Source: Streptomyces sp. NBC_01116
GTDB taxonomy: Bacteria; Actinomycetota; Actinomycetes; Streptomycetales; Streptomycetaceae
Length of the DNA: 64,000 nucleotides
Assembly: GCF_041435495.1 (NCBI RefSeq)
Contig: NZ_CP108644.1
Location: 8,541,501 to 8,605,500, forward strand
Reading direction: 5' to 3'
This document shows, one piece after another, positions 1 to 8,481 of this stretch (position 1 is the stretch's first letter; every line of letters starts with the position of its first letter). The notes below the pieces were generated by a model. That model made no database searches. It had not been told where the DNA came from and saw nothing but the letters and a program-made list of their open reading frames with translations. The translations under genes were made by a program, and so were the position numbers.

Positions 1-28
1 CCCCGCCGCCTGAAAGGCCCTTCCGACG

Positions 29-1507
29 ATGTCGCTCGCTGTACTTGCGCCCACCCCGGCCCCCGCCGCCGGTTTCCCGGGGCGGCCGCCCACTGACCGG
101 CCGTCCTCCGTCTCGATGAGGGCCTTGGCCGTCATCGCCCCCGCGGCACTGGCCCTTGCTCTGGGACTCTGGGGCATCCGCAGGCAGAACACGATGTGGG
201 GGGACGAGGCCGTTACCTACCGGCTCGCGCAACGAGAGTTGCACCAGCTGTGGGAGACGGTGCAGCAGGTCGACCTCGTCCACGCCCTGTACTACGCAGT
301 GATGCACGTCGTCTTCGACGTATTCGGCACCGGGCTGTTCTCCCTGCGGTTTCCGTCCGTACTGGCCATGGCCGCTGCGGCGGGTGGAGTGGGTCTTCTC
401 GGATCGCGTCTGGCGGGACCTCGTGCCGGGGTTTCGGCCGGGCTCGTGTTCGCTCTCCTCCCTCAGGTGCAGAAGTACGCGCAGGAGGGCCGGTCCTACG
501 CCATGGTCTGCGCACTGATCGTCTGGGCGACCTGTGCCCTGGTGGTCAGCTCGTCACGGCGCGATCGTTGGCGGTGGTCCGTGTACGGCTTCGCCATGCT
601 CCTGGCCTGCCTGCTCCACGAGTTCGCGGTTCTGGCCCTTGCCGCACACGGTGTCACGCTGATCGTCTCGCGCCCTTCGAAGGCCGTGCTGAAGGCGTGG
701 AGCGTCACCGCTGCCGGCGTGGTAGCAGCGCTGTTGCCGCTGGCGATCGTCAGCGCGGGGCAGTCGGAGCAGGTGTCCTGGATCGGCGAACCGGTGCGCC
801 CCTACCCCTGGCTGGCTGCGGTGGTTGTCGGGCTCGTGTGCACACGAGCACCCCTGCGGAGCCAAGGGACCATCCAGCTGACCGCACTCGCTGCGCCGCT
901 TCTCGTGCTTCCGGGTGCCCTGCTGCTGATCGTCTCCCTGGTTAAGCCGATCTTCGTGGACCGTTATGTCCTCTTCAGCGACATCGGGCTCGCCCTCCTG
1001 CTGGGCGCCTTCCTGGAGTACGTCCACAGGCTGCCGCGATACTCCTGGACCGTGTACGTCGCCGTGCCCGCGGCTCTGGTCGCGCTCGCACCGCTGAGCA
1101 GCTCGCTGAGGACACCCCAGAGCCGGAGCAACGACGCCACAGCCATCGCCGCCGCCGTCCGCACGGAAGGCCGCCCCGGCGACGGGCTGCTCTACCTTTC
1201 CGGTCAGCAACGGACGCTGACCGCCGCCGACCCCGACGACACCCGCCTCCTGGTCGATATCGCCCTGGCGCGGGACCCCGTGGCATCGAACACCCTCGCG
1301 GGTATCGAGCGCCCCGCCCCCGAGATCGCCGCACGTATGAAACGGTTCGACCGGATCGTCGTGGTGAGGGCCGTAGGAATGCACAAGCCCGGGAATCCGC
1401 GAGAACAAGCGAAAAGGGACACTCTGCGTCGCCACTTCCGTGCGCACACGACGAACGAGGTCAACGGCGCGAGAGTGACGCTATATACCCGAATACACCC
1501 GGAATGA
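29..1507 (+). CDS. GT39-like polytopic membrane glycosyltransferase
   Basis: The 492-residue product has about ten hydrophobic segments after a short N-terminal tail. Between the first two hydrophobic segments it shows a W-G-D-E-A-V-T-Y stretch, the place where dolichyl-phosphate-mannose-type (GT39/GT-C) enzymes carry the acidic catalytic residue in the first extracytoplasmic loop. The likely role is transfer of a sugar from a polyprenyl phosphate donor at the outer membrane face. A GAAAGG element lies 11 bases before the ATG at 29. An internal ATG at 116, just before the first membrane helix, is an alternative start. The C-terminal ~130 residues are soluble. The acceptor cannot be told from sequence. 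Confidence 0.75.
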   Translation: MSLAVLAPTPAPAAGFPGRPPTDRPSSVSMRALAVIAPAALALALGLWGIRRQNTMWGDEAVTYRLAQRELHQLWETVQQVDLVHALYYAVMHVVFDVFGTGLFSLRFPSVLAMAAAAGGVGLLGSRLAGPRAGVSAGLVFALLPQVQKYAQEGRSYAMVCALIVWATCALVVSSSRRDRWRWSVYGFAMLLACLLHEFAVLALAAHGVTLIVSRPSKAVLKAWSVTAAGVVAALLPLAIVSAGQSEQVSWIGEPVRPYPWLAAVVVGLVCTRAPLRSQGTIQLTALAAPLLVLPGALLLIVSLVKPIFVDRYVLFSDIGLALLLGAFLEYVHRLPRYSWTVYVAVPAALVALAPLSSSLRTPQSRSNDATAIAAAVRTEGRPGDGLLYLSGQQRTLTAADPDDTRLLVDIALARDPVASNTLAGIERPAPEIAARMKRFDRIVVVRAVGMHKPGNPREQAKRDTLRRHFRAHTTNEVNGARVTLYTRIHPE

Positions 1508-1721
1508 AGATTCGGCGCTTCCTGCGGCAGGAGCCCGGCCGCTGACCGGGTGCGGGGCGGGTTCGCCCGACCTGTCCCACGGCTTCCGTTTCACGTGCTG
1601 GAGCAACTGCTGCCGGGAAGCCGAGTACTCCCGGAAAGCCCTCGCGATGGCTGGTGCGGCGGAGATGATGGCTTGTCGGAGGCGGCGGCCGGTCCGCCGT
1701 CCGCACGGAACAAGGGGGAAC

Positions 1722-2765
1722 ATGTCCGCGATTGAGAAGAGCCCGCGCATCGCCGTCCACGGACTCGGCGCCATGGGGCTGGAGATCGTCAGGATCCTGC
1801 ACGGCCGGGGTGCGAACATTGTCGCGGCAATCGTCCGGCCCGGGTCCGACAAGGGCGGGCGGGACCTGGGTGAGCTCGCGGGTGTCGGCCCACTCGGATT
1901 ACCTGCCCGGGGCGATGCCGAGCAGGCCCTGCACGAGGCCGCCCCGGACATCGTGATCGTCACCGTCAGCACCTACCTCGATGACGCCCAGTACGAGATC
2001 TTCTCTGCCGCGGTCAGGGCCGGGGCGAATGTGATCACGCTCGCCGAGGAGATGCTCTACCCTTTCGCCACGGACAACCCGCGCGCCCGCGCCCTGGACA
2101 CCCTGGCAGAGCGGCACCAGGTGACCGTGACCGGCACAGGGCACCAGGACGCCTACTGGGTCAACCTCATCAGCGTGCTGGCAGGCTCGACCCACGACCT
2201 GGGGAGCGTGAGCGGACGGCTCTCCTGGAACGTCGACGACTTCGGCCGCGCCCTCGCGGAACAACAGCGCGTCAACGCGACCGCCGAGGAGTTCGCCGTA
2301 TGGCAAGCGGCCGCCGAACGGGCACCGACCTTCGGCCATTACTCCCTCCACGCCCTGGCAGCCACCATCGGCCTGACCCCGCGCGGAACCGTGGTCACCA
2401 CGACCGAGCCGGTGATCGCCCAACACGGCACCCATTCCAAGGCCCTCGGAGCGACCGTGCCGCGGGGAAGGCTTCTGGGCTACACCGACACCGACACCCT
2501 GCACACAACCGAAGGCGTCACCCTGTCCATCAGCTCACAGGGATCGGTCTACGGCGAGGGTGAGAGGGACTACAACGAGTGGAGCCTGGCGGACTCGTCC
2601 GGACTGCCGACACTCCATCTGCGCAACAGCGATCTGAACACCGCGCACACCACCTGTGCGACGCTCGTCAACCGAATCCCGGACGTGATCGACGCGGAGC
2701 CGGGCATCGTCACGGTTGACCGACTGCCGCAGCTGCGCCATCGGAGCCTGCGCCGCCCGGCCTGA
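1722..2765 (+). CDS. Dihydrodipicolinate reductase-like NAD(P)-dependent oxidoreductase
   Basis: The 347-residue protein begins with a Rossmann fold: I-A-V-H-G-L-G-A-M-G at residues ~8-17. A DapB/2,4-diaminopentanoate-dehydrogenase-type layout follows, with a central G-T-G-H-Q-D-A-Y segment and a C-terminal E-P-G-I-V-T-V-D stretch. The ATG at 1722 is preceded by AAGGGGGAA, a clear ribosome site. The reading frame stays open 75 bases further upstream but has no RBS there. It is probably a cytoplasmic dehydrogenase acting on an amino-acid-derived substrate. It is not the housekeeping dapB, because it is far longer than that family and has no lysine-pathway neighbours. Substrate unknown. Confidence 0.7.
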   Translation: MSAIEKSPRIAVHGLGAMGLEIVRILHGRGANIVAAIVRPGSDKGGRDLGELAGVGPLGLPARGDAEQALHEAAPDIVIVTVSTYLDDAQYEIFSAAVRAGANVITLAEEMLYPFATDNPRARALDTLAERHQVTVTGTGHQDAYWVNLISVLAGSTHDLGSVSGRLSWNVDDFGRALAEQQRVNATAEEFAVWQAAAERAPTFGHYSLHALAATIGLTPRGTVVTTTEPVIAQHGTHSKALGATVPRGRLLGYTDTDTLHTTEGVTLSISSQGSVYGEGERDYNEWSLADSSGLPTLHLRNSDLNTAHTTCATLVNRIPDVIDAEPGIVTVDRLPQLRHRSLRRPA

Positions 2766-3093
2766 GCCGGGCGACACGCCTTCGCGCGGCGGCCGGCACC
2801 CCGGATGGACCCGGCCGTGTGCCATGCCCGGGCCCCGGCGAGGCTGGTACCGAAGCGGACCTCGATCGACTGCGGGACAGCCCTTAGGTCGTCTCGACTT
2901 CCTGACGCGCCCTGTGGGCAGGGCCCGATGCCCTGCCCGCAGGTTCTCAGGTACTGGCCGGCCAGAACTGCACCAGGTACCGCTCCACCTCGACGGGCAC
3001 GTCCACGCTCATCTCCGATCGTGCGGGGAACGGTCCTGGGTACGACACCTTGCACCTGACGGGCACAAGTGGCGGGGTGCAAGAGGGTGCGGG
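2766..3093. other. Intergenic region with a lone IS-end-like sequence
   Basis: This 328-bp gap between convergent genes holds no credible ORF. At 2873-2888 it contains CGGGACAGCCCTTAGG, identical to the right end plus flank of the IS5-type element that ends at 47272. No transposase or opposite end is present, so it is either a solo end, a footprint or chance. Confidence 0.4.
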
Positions 3094-4497
3094 TTACGCG
3101 TGTGCACTTTCGGTGGAAGTGCCCCCAGAACGGGAAACGTTGTTCGTGTCGGGCGTCGGCCCAGTGTCCGCGATCCGAGGTTTGCATGGTGTGGCGTACA
3201 TGTTCAGGCCCTTGGGCGTCGGGGTGAGTTCCAGGCTCACGCCGATCTTGCGGCCAGGCCGTGCCGGGCGCAGTGTGCGTGAGCTGGCCAGGGTCGCGAG
3301 GGCAACGGGCAGCATGGCTGCGGCTGCGGCTGCCGCGGGGCAGTATCGGGGGCCCAGGCCGTAGGCGAGCAGCGCGGTGGGGGCCGGTTGCGGCTCGGCG
3401 TGGGGGAGCCAGCGCTGCGGGTCGAACACGTCCGGGTCGCGGTAGCGGTTCCTGTCGCGGCGCAGTGCGCCCAGGGGCAGGGTGACCACGGCTCCGGCCG
3501 GGATCCGTACACCGCCCTGGCAGGTCTGGTGGCGGGTGCGGCGGACTAGGAACGGGATCCCGTGGAGGCGGGTGACCTCATGGATGAATGCGGTCGCGAG
3601 GGGGAGCTGGTGCGCTTGGAGGCGGCTCGTTTCGGGTGCGGCGTGGGCTTCGTCCTGGAGCGCCTGCTGGTAGTGCGGGTTTCGGCCCAACTCATAGCAG
3701 GCCCAGGCGAGGGTGGAGGCGCTGGTCTCCATGCCGGCGATCAGCAGGGCGCGAATGTCGCGCTCCACCGCGTGGGGGTCCCCGGGAGCGGCAGCTTCGA
3801 GCACGGACACCAGGTCCTGGCCGTCCGGGTCGGGCCGGTGGCCGGCTCGCACCTGGCGGACGGCCTCGTCCAGTTCGGCGAGCGCGCGACGGCAGGCGCG
3901 GCGCCGGGGCACGGGCACCCAGGGCCAGGGTGCGAGGGCGTAGCGCCAGAACATGCCACCGGACAGGGTGGAGCGGGCGGCTGCGATCTTGGACAGGGTG
4001 TCGGGCGTGAGCTCGCTGTTGAGGACACAGGTGACGAGGAGGCCGCAGGCGAGTCGGCTCATCTCCACCTGCATGTCGAGCGGTCGGTCTGCGGGCAGGT
4101 CGGCGAGAAGCCGGCGGGTACGGGCCTGGACGCTGGGCCCGAGACCGGTGAGCCGGGACGCAGCGAACGCGGGCCTCATCACGGCGCGCCGCTCCCGGTG
4201 GGCGGCGCCCTCAAGACCGACCACTCCGTTTTCGGTGAAGTCGCGCAGGCTCGGGTCCGGCCCCCAGAACCGGAAGGTGTCCTCATCACTGCCGACCTTG
4301 CGCAGCAGTACCGGGTCGTTGACCTGGAATGCGGTCGCCGGGCCTGTCCGGGTCGGGAAGACCGGGCCCGCCTGTTCGAGGCGGGCCGCGAGGTTGGCCG
4401 GGTCCAGCCAGAACCGCAGGGCGCGGGAGTGCGCGAGTACTCCCGCGCCGGGCGGCACGGACGGTTGTCCGGGGCAGGCTGTCCTGTCCACACTCAT
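3094..4497 (-). CDS. Cytochrome P450 with atypical heme loop
   Basis: The product is a ~467-residue cytochrome P450. The I-helix motif A-G-M-E-T-S-A-S-T, the ExxR motif (E-V-T-R) and the heme-binding loop Y-G-L-G-P-R-Y-C are all visible. Two residues of the loop depart from the F-x-x-G-x-R-x-C-x-G consensus: Tyr replaces Phe, and the position after Cys-x is Ala, leading into a run of seven alanines. The cysteine ligand is intact. The ATG at 4497 has an AGGA element ~12 bases upstream; a GTG at 4518 is the alternative. No ferredoxin or reductase lies next to it. The substrate is unknown. The C-terminal ~25 residues are Ser/Thr/Pro-rich. Confidence 0.85.
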   Translation of the reverse strand: MSVDRTACPGQPSVPPGAGVLAHSRALRFWLDPANLAARLEQAGPVFPTRTGPATAFQVNDPVLLRKVGSDEDTFRFWGPDPSLRDFTENGVVGLEGAAHRERRAVMRPAFAASRLTGLGPSVQARTRRLLADLPADRPLDMQVEMSRLACGLLVTCVLNSELTPDTLSKIAAARSTLSGGMFWRYALAPWPWVPVPRRRACRRALAELDEAVRQVRAGHRPDPDGQDLVSVLEAAAPGDPHAVERDIRALLIAGMETSASTLAWACYELGRNPHYQQALQDEAHAAPETSRLQAHQLPLATAFIHEVTRLHGIPFLVRRTRHQTCQGGVRIPAGAVVTLPLGALRRDRNRYRDPDVFDPQRWLPHAEPQPAPTALLAYGLGPRYCPAAAAAAAMLPVALATLASSRTLRPARPGRKIGVSLELTPTPKGLNMYATPCKPRIADTGPTPDTNNVSRSGGTSTESAHA

Positions 4498-4500
4498 GAG

Positions 4501-4639
4501 CTTCGCTGTCCTGTTCACTATCGTCGGCCTCTGCGGCTCCGGCCGTCAGTACGTGTGGGCAACGATCAACTGTGGGGGCGGTCACGGGTGGGCCGGGATG
4601 GTGCGAACCCTCGAAGCTGAGACAGCGTCACTCTCCACA
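4501..4639. repeat. 138-bp dispersed repeat, copy A
   Basis: This stretch directly upstream of the P450 start is near-identical in inverted orientation to 42546-42684. The shared core includes GTTGATCGTTGGCCACACGT-like sequence and GAGTGACGCTGTCTCAGC. No ORF is conserved within it. It may be the end of a lost mobile element or a shared upstream region carried with recombining DNA. Confidence 0.7.
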
Positions 4640-4761
4640 CGATGAGATCCGCCCAAGACCCGATCCACGGCCATCCGGCGCGTACCGTGAAACGACGCAT
4701 GACCGTGTGCGGGCGGGCACTCCACAAGAAGAGGTCCGGCCGATAAGCGCGCAACCTGACC

Positions 4762-5061
4762 ATGCCCCCCGTCACGCGGTATGCGCCCCGCGCCCGGGGC
4801 GCCGGCCGAACTGCTCCACCAGCTGCGCGCCGACCGGCGGGGCGTGCCGCACAGTGGGTGGCGGCCTTCGAGCGGGAATGGGCGGCCGCGCTGGAGGAGT
4901 CCCGCCGGACGCTCTCCCTCGGCGGGCTGTCCGCGGTTCTCCAGGACTGACAGGGCCGCATCGCGCACGCCCCGGCTGTCGACGCGTTCGTCGCCTCCGG
5001 CTAGGACGACAGCGAGGCCATCGACATGGCGAATCCTCGGGGAAGGCGAAGGCGCCAGTGA
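4762..5061 (+). pseudogene. DUF6247-like gene broken by two in-frame stops
   Basis: One frame reads E-R-E-W-A-A-A-L-E-E-S-R-R-T-L, then L-Q-D-stop-Q-G-R-I-A-H-A-P-A-V-D-A-F, then A-S-G-stop-D-D-S-E-A-I-D-M-A-N-P. This follows the small Streptomyces DUF6247 family, in which the stops correspond to Trp (TGG to TGA at 4948) and Tyr (TAC to TAG at ~5002). Both point changes leave the frame intact on either side, so the gene decayed by substitution. The family is of unknown function. The identification is from memory of the family pattern. Confidence 0.6.
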
Positions 5062-5600
5062 GCGAACAGCCCTACGCGGTCCGCTGACCACATGGGCGTC
5101 GTGCAGGCGAACCTCCGTTTCCCGGTTACTACCCAGGGCCGCTGCCTGCCCTTGCGCCATATCCGGCAGCCGCCGCGCCCTGTCCGGCAAGCTGCCCTGG
5201 CTGACGCTCTCGCTGCTGCTCGCGCGGCGGCCGACCACCTGAACGGAAATCTCTGAGGGTGTCGCGGGCGCAGCGCGGCATTTGCATGAGTCAGGCGGCG
5301 CACGGCTGCTGCCCGGGTAGCAGGTGACTTCGGCCGGTGCGGTATGGCCGGCTGCTGCACCTTGCGCAGGCGCTGCGGCCTCCAGCCGACGCTCCGGTAC
5401 CAAGCAGCAGAACCTCGGACCCGTCACGGTGGCCGCAGGGAATCTCTGACTGAGCGGTTCAGTTGGCGACTGGAGCGAGCAGCGTCGATGGCTCTGGGGA
5501 GTTGGGCGGCGATACGCCGGGCAGGTCGACGGCCTGACGACACGACGCGGACGGGCCGCCTCCCCGTGGAGAGAGGCGGCCCGTCCCCGGCCACGCTGCG
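5062..5600. other. Intergenic region, no gene seen
   Basis: The 539-bp stretch contains only GC-rich open frames with no RBS, no recognisable motif and no repeat shared with the rest of the window. Confidence 0.5.
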
Positions 5601-5984
5601 TCAGCACTGACGCAGGTTCTCCCACGGGTCGGAGGGAGTGTAAACGTCCACGGCCGGGACGTTGCCCCACTGGCCGTTGTCGAGCAGCGTCCAGTACCAG
5701 ATGTTGTTTCCACCGGCATGGCCGTCGCCGGGTCCCCAGCAGACGAACCAACTGAAGCTCGAGGTCAGCGAGCCCCTGACCCCGGACGTGTACGAGCGGT
5801 GCGCATAGCCCTTGGCTCCGACGCGGTTGCCGCACCACAGTTTGCCGTCGGCGCGGACACCGCAGTCGGCGGCGGTGCTCCGCCCGGAGGCAGGGGCGGC
5901 TGTGGCAGGGCCGGCCCCCGTGGCCAAACCTGTTGTCAGGGCGAGGGCGGCGAGAGCCAGGGCCGTCTTCTTGCGTACGGACAC
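5601..5984 (-). CDS. Small secreted SH3-like protein
   Basis: The 127-residue product begins with a basic n-region (S-V-R-K-K), a hydrophobic A/L-rich core and an A-T-A-A-P-A cleavage region, a typical Sec signal peptide. The mature ~95 residues contain four cysteines and the pattern C-W-G-P-G-D-G-H-A-G-G-N-N-I-W-Y-W, seen in small secreted Streptomyces proteins with an SH3-like fold. The GTG at 5984 is preceded by AGGAGGAAAC, an unusually strong ribosome site that decides the start over longer upstream options. The protein probably acts outside the cell. Its partner or ligand is unknown. Confidence 0.8.
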   Translation of the reverse strand: MSVRKKTALALAALALTTGLATGAGPATAAPASGRSTAADCGVRADGKLWCGNRVGAKGYAHRSYTSGVRGSLTSSFSWFVCWGPGDGHAGGNNIWYWTLLDNGQWGNVPAVDVYTPSDPWENLRQC

Positions 5985-6161
5985 GTTTCCTCCTGGTGTG
6001 GGTCTCCGGACGGAGCCGGATACGCGATGGACGAACCGGTGGAGCAGGGCTCCTCTCACCGCGGACGGCAGACGCGGCTTTCCGCTCGCACGTGCCGTCA
6101 CTCCGGATGCTGCGGCGGGGACAACGTTCCTCGCGGCAGGCAGGAGGCAGCAATCCTTTCG

Positions 6162-7181
6162 TCAGGGACCGAAACCACGGGTGGTGGAGGCCAACAGCGC
6201 GGCGCCCAGGTGCGTGGTCGTGTGCAGGACCGCCTTGCCGTCGCGGCGGGTGGTGATCAGGGCGGCCCTGCGCAGCACGCTCGCGTGCTGGCTGGCCGTC
6301 GCGGGCGAGATGCCGAGACGGCGGGCGAGACCGGTTGTGCTGCAGCCGTCGGCCGCGGCTGCGAGGACGGCGGCCCTGGTCCGCCCCATCAGGTCGTCGA
6401 GCGAGCGCTCGGCCGGCTCCTCGGCGAGCCAGTGAGCGGAGCCGTCCGTCCCTTCGCCGACCGTGGGCAGGGCCAGGACAGGAGGCTGCTCATGGTCCAC
6501 GAGGTTCTGCAGAACCTCCGCCTGCTGCGACGAGAACACCGTCGGCGCGATGATGAGCCCGCGCCCACGCAGACGGATGTCCGCGTCGCGGGGATGGTGC
6601 ACTTCGAGTACGGAAGGCCGCCAGCGCACCAGCGGGTCGCACAGTGTCTCCAGTAACCGTTCGACTCCGCCCTCGGCCATCGTGCGCACATAGCCCGCGC
6701 GGGCCGTAGCGAGGTCCAGCCGCATCTGCTGCCAGTACGGGGCGATGGCCGCCCGGTGGCAGGCACGCAGCGCCACGGCCAACTGGAGGCGGGCCTCACG
6801 GTCGCCGTCGGCCAGGGTCCGGGCCCACGCACGATGAGCTGGATGGACGTCGAGGTACTCCACTTCGAGGCGCGTCAGTACGCGTGGAGCGGCCAGCAAG
6901 TTATCGACCGCCTCGTCGATGCAGGTGGTGTCGCCCGCGAGGCTCGCTATGTCGATCTGAGGTCCGTGCGCGGGCATCAACGCGAGTAGGGGGCCCGCCT
7001 GTTCGTACAGGCGTCCGCCCAGTTGCCTGCCGACCGAGCCTCGCCAGCGGTGGAAGGACGGGGTGCGGTCACCCTCCCGCAGCCGTTTGATGCCGTCCAG
7101 AGTCTCGGCGGCGACACCGAGGGTGGTGGTCACCCTGGTCCGTGAGAGATCCTCCGCCGTGAAATGAATGCGCTTGGTCAC
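6162..7181 (-). CDS. ArsR-type HTH transcriptional regulator with long N-terminal sensor region
   Basis: The 339-residue protein carries a winged helix-turn-helix at residues ~255-320 (G-L-A-R-R-L-G-I-S-P-A-T-A-S-Q-H-A-S-V-L). It follows a ~240-residue N-terminal region of the DUF5937-like type found in Streptomyces ArsR-family regulators. The GTG at 7181 is preceded by GGGGAGCGGGG; the longer frame upstream is arginine/serine-rich and non-conserved. The likely role is DNA-binding repression or activation in the cytoplasm. It lies alone, with a fatty-acyl-AMP ligase remnant on its upstream side, so its original target may be gone. Confidence 0.8.
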   Translation of the reverse strand: MTKRIHFTAEDLSRTRVTTTLGVAAETLDGIKRLREGDRTPSFHRWRGSVGRQLGGRLYEQAGPLLALMPAHGPQIDIASLAGDTTCIDEAVDNLLAAPRVLTRLEVEYLDVHPAHRAWARTLADGDREARLQLAVALRACHRAAIAPYWQQMRLDLATARAGYVRTMAEGGVERLLETLCDPLVRWRPSVLEVHHPRDADIRLRGRGLIIAPTVFSSQQAEVLQNLVDHEQPPVLALPTVGEGTDGSAHWLAEEPAERSLDDLMGRTRAAVLAAAADGCSTTGLARRLGISPATASQHASVLRRAALITTRRDGKAVLHTTTHLGAALLASTTRGFGP

Positions 7182-7404
7182 CGATCGCCCCGCTCCCCGC
7201 CGTTCTCTGCCCTGCACCCGAGTGTCCCAGCCCTGTGAACTCGCTGAGCGGGCTCTCGGATTAGTGGCCGGTGGCGGACGTGTTTCTGCCCATGGAGCGT
7301 CGAGCGGCGTATTCGCCGAGCTTGACGAGGAGGATCTACGCGCCCGCGGCATCACCGGTCGGGGTATCGCGGGCGCGCAGTTCGGTGTGGCGGAGAGGTT
7401 GCGT

Positions 7405-7756
7405 CTGGCGACGAAGGCACTGGCCGAGGCGGGACGGTTGCGCCCGGTGATCGGCTGGGAGTTTCCGTCATCGTTCACCACGGCGTCAACCACCACCCGC
7501 AGGACATCGAGGCCACCACCGAGGACGCCCACCCGGCCGTCGGCAGAACGGCTCGGCGTGCCCGACACCACCGCCCCTGGGCTCCTGCGCGCCGTGATCC
7601 TGGCCGAAACCGTTGCGTACGACTCCCGGGACGTCGATCACGACGCGGTGGCCACGGCGATCCGGGGCCCCGTTCGCCTGCCGCCGAGCGGCGGGCGGCT
7701 TCGCGGCGCTGTACCTTGCCGCTGGAGGTACGGGGCACGGAGCCGGGACGCAGCTG
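7405..7756 (+). pseudogene. C-terminal remnant of a fatty-acyl-AMP ligase with inverted tail
   Basis: On the + strand, 7467-7541 encodes V-N-H-H-P-Q-D-I-E-A-T-T-E-D-A-H-P-A-V, a signature of the C-terminal domain of fatty-acyl-AMP ligases. A second frame continues with L-A-E-T-V-A-Y-D-S-R-D-V to about 7668. The motif expected next (R-P-G-S-V-P-R-T-S-S-G-K-V-Q-R-R) is present, but on the minus strand at 7756-7703. The tail therefore appears inverted relative to the body. No N-terminal domain remains. An IS630 element begins 110 bp downstream. Confidence 0.6.
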
Positions 7757-7951
7757 TCGAGAGCCGGATCGGAAGGCTTGAGGACATGGCGTGGCCGGGC
7801 GAGTTCGGCGAGGTTTACGACGGCGGAGACGAGCGGGCCCACGGCTGGCGCTGGCCTCCCGGGCTAGTGCTGTGACCGGGATGGTTCACCGTGGTCGTGA
7901 GATGGCGCACGGGACGAGCGCGGTCCGCGAGGCGAGTGGTATTACTGGTGC

Positions 7952-8329
7952 ATGCAGGAAGAGACCGCGCGGTCCGCGATCGACACGTTCATCTCCGCGT
8001 TCAACGCCTCGGACGACAGCTATGTGACTGCGCTGCTCTCCCAGGCCCTCACCTCGGACGTGGTCTTCTGGGGACCGTTGGGCCGCAGTGAGGGGATCGA
8101 GGCGGTCGAGCGGTTCGTGCTGGACATCCGGCGCCACCCCGCGGGGACCGGCACGATGGTGCGCTGTTCGGCGGTGGACATGCCGGACGAGTGGGCCCGG
8201 TACCAGTGGGTCTTCACGACGCCGGACGGAGGCCCCCGCCTGGCGGGAACGGACGTCGTCCATCTGCGGCGGAGCCTCATCGACCAGGTCATCGTCTTCG
8301 CGGGGGAGATCGCGCCGTCCGCCTCCTGA
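7952..8329 (+). CDS. SnoaL-like / NTF2-fold protein inside the IS
   Basis: The 125-residue product matches the NTF2-like SnoaL pattern. It has an N-terminal helix (A-I-D-T-F-I-S-A-F-N-A-S-D), the segment F-W-G-P-L-G-R-S-E-G-I-E-A-V-E-R-F, and a final strand D-V-V-H-L-R-R-S-L-I-D-Q-V. Such folds serve as polyketide cyclases, isomerases or binding proteins; no catalytic function can be assigned here. Its position between the IS inverted repeats and convergent to the transposase makes it a candidate passenger gene. Start ATG at 7952. Confidence 0.75.
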   Translation: MQEETARSAIDTFISAFNASDDSYVTALLSQALTSDVVFWGPLGRSEGIEAVERFVLDIRRHPAGTGTMVRCSAVDMPDEWARYQWVFTTPDGGPRLAGTDVVHLRRSLIDQVIVFAGEIAPSAS

Positions 8330-8481
8330 GTCATCCTCCTCTGGCGCCGTCCTTCTCCTGAACCGGCCCGTTCGGGGCTCCGGGTCTGCCCAGCCGAGAT
8401 CATCTTCACAACGCTTCGGTCGTCCGCGCTTGGCCACGAGCGGACCGATGATGCGCTGCGGCTGTGTAAGTTCGCGGTTGG

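Noticed and set aside
4582..6153. Long minus-strand open frame (523 codons) over the DUF6247-like remnant and the secreted-protein region
   Set aside because: Arg/Pro-rich translation without RBS or family pattern; overlaps the well-supported SH3-like gene in another frame on the same strand.
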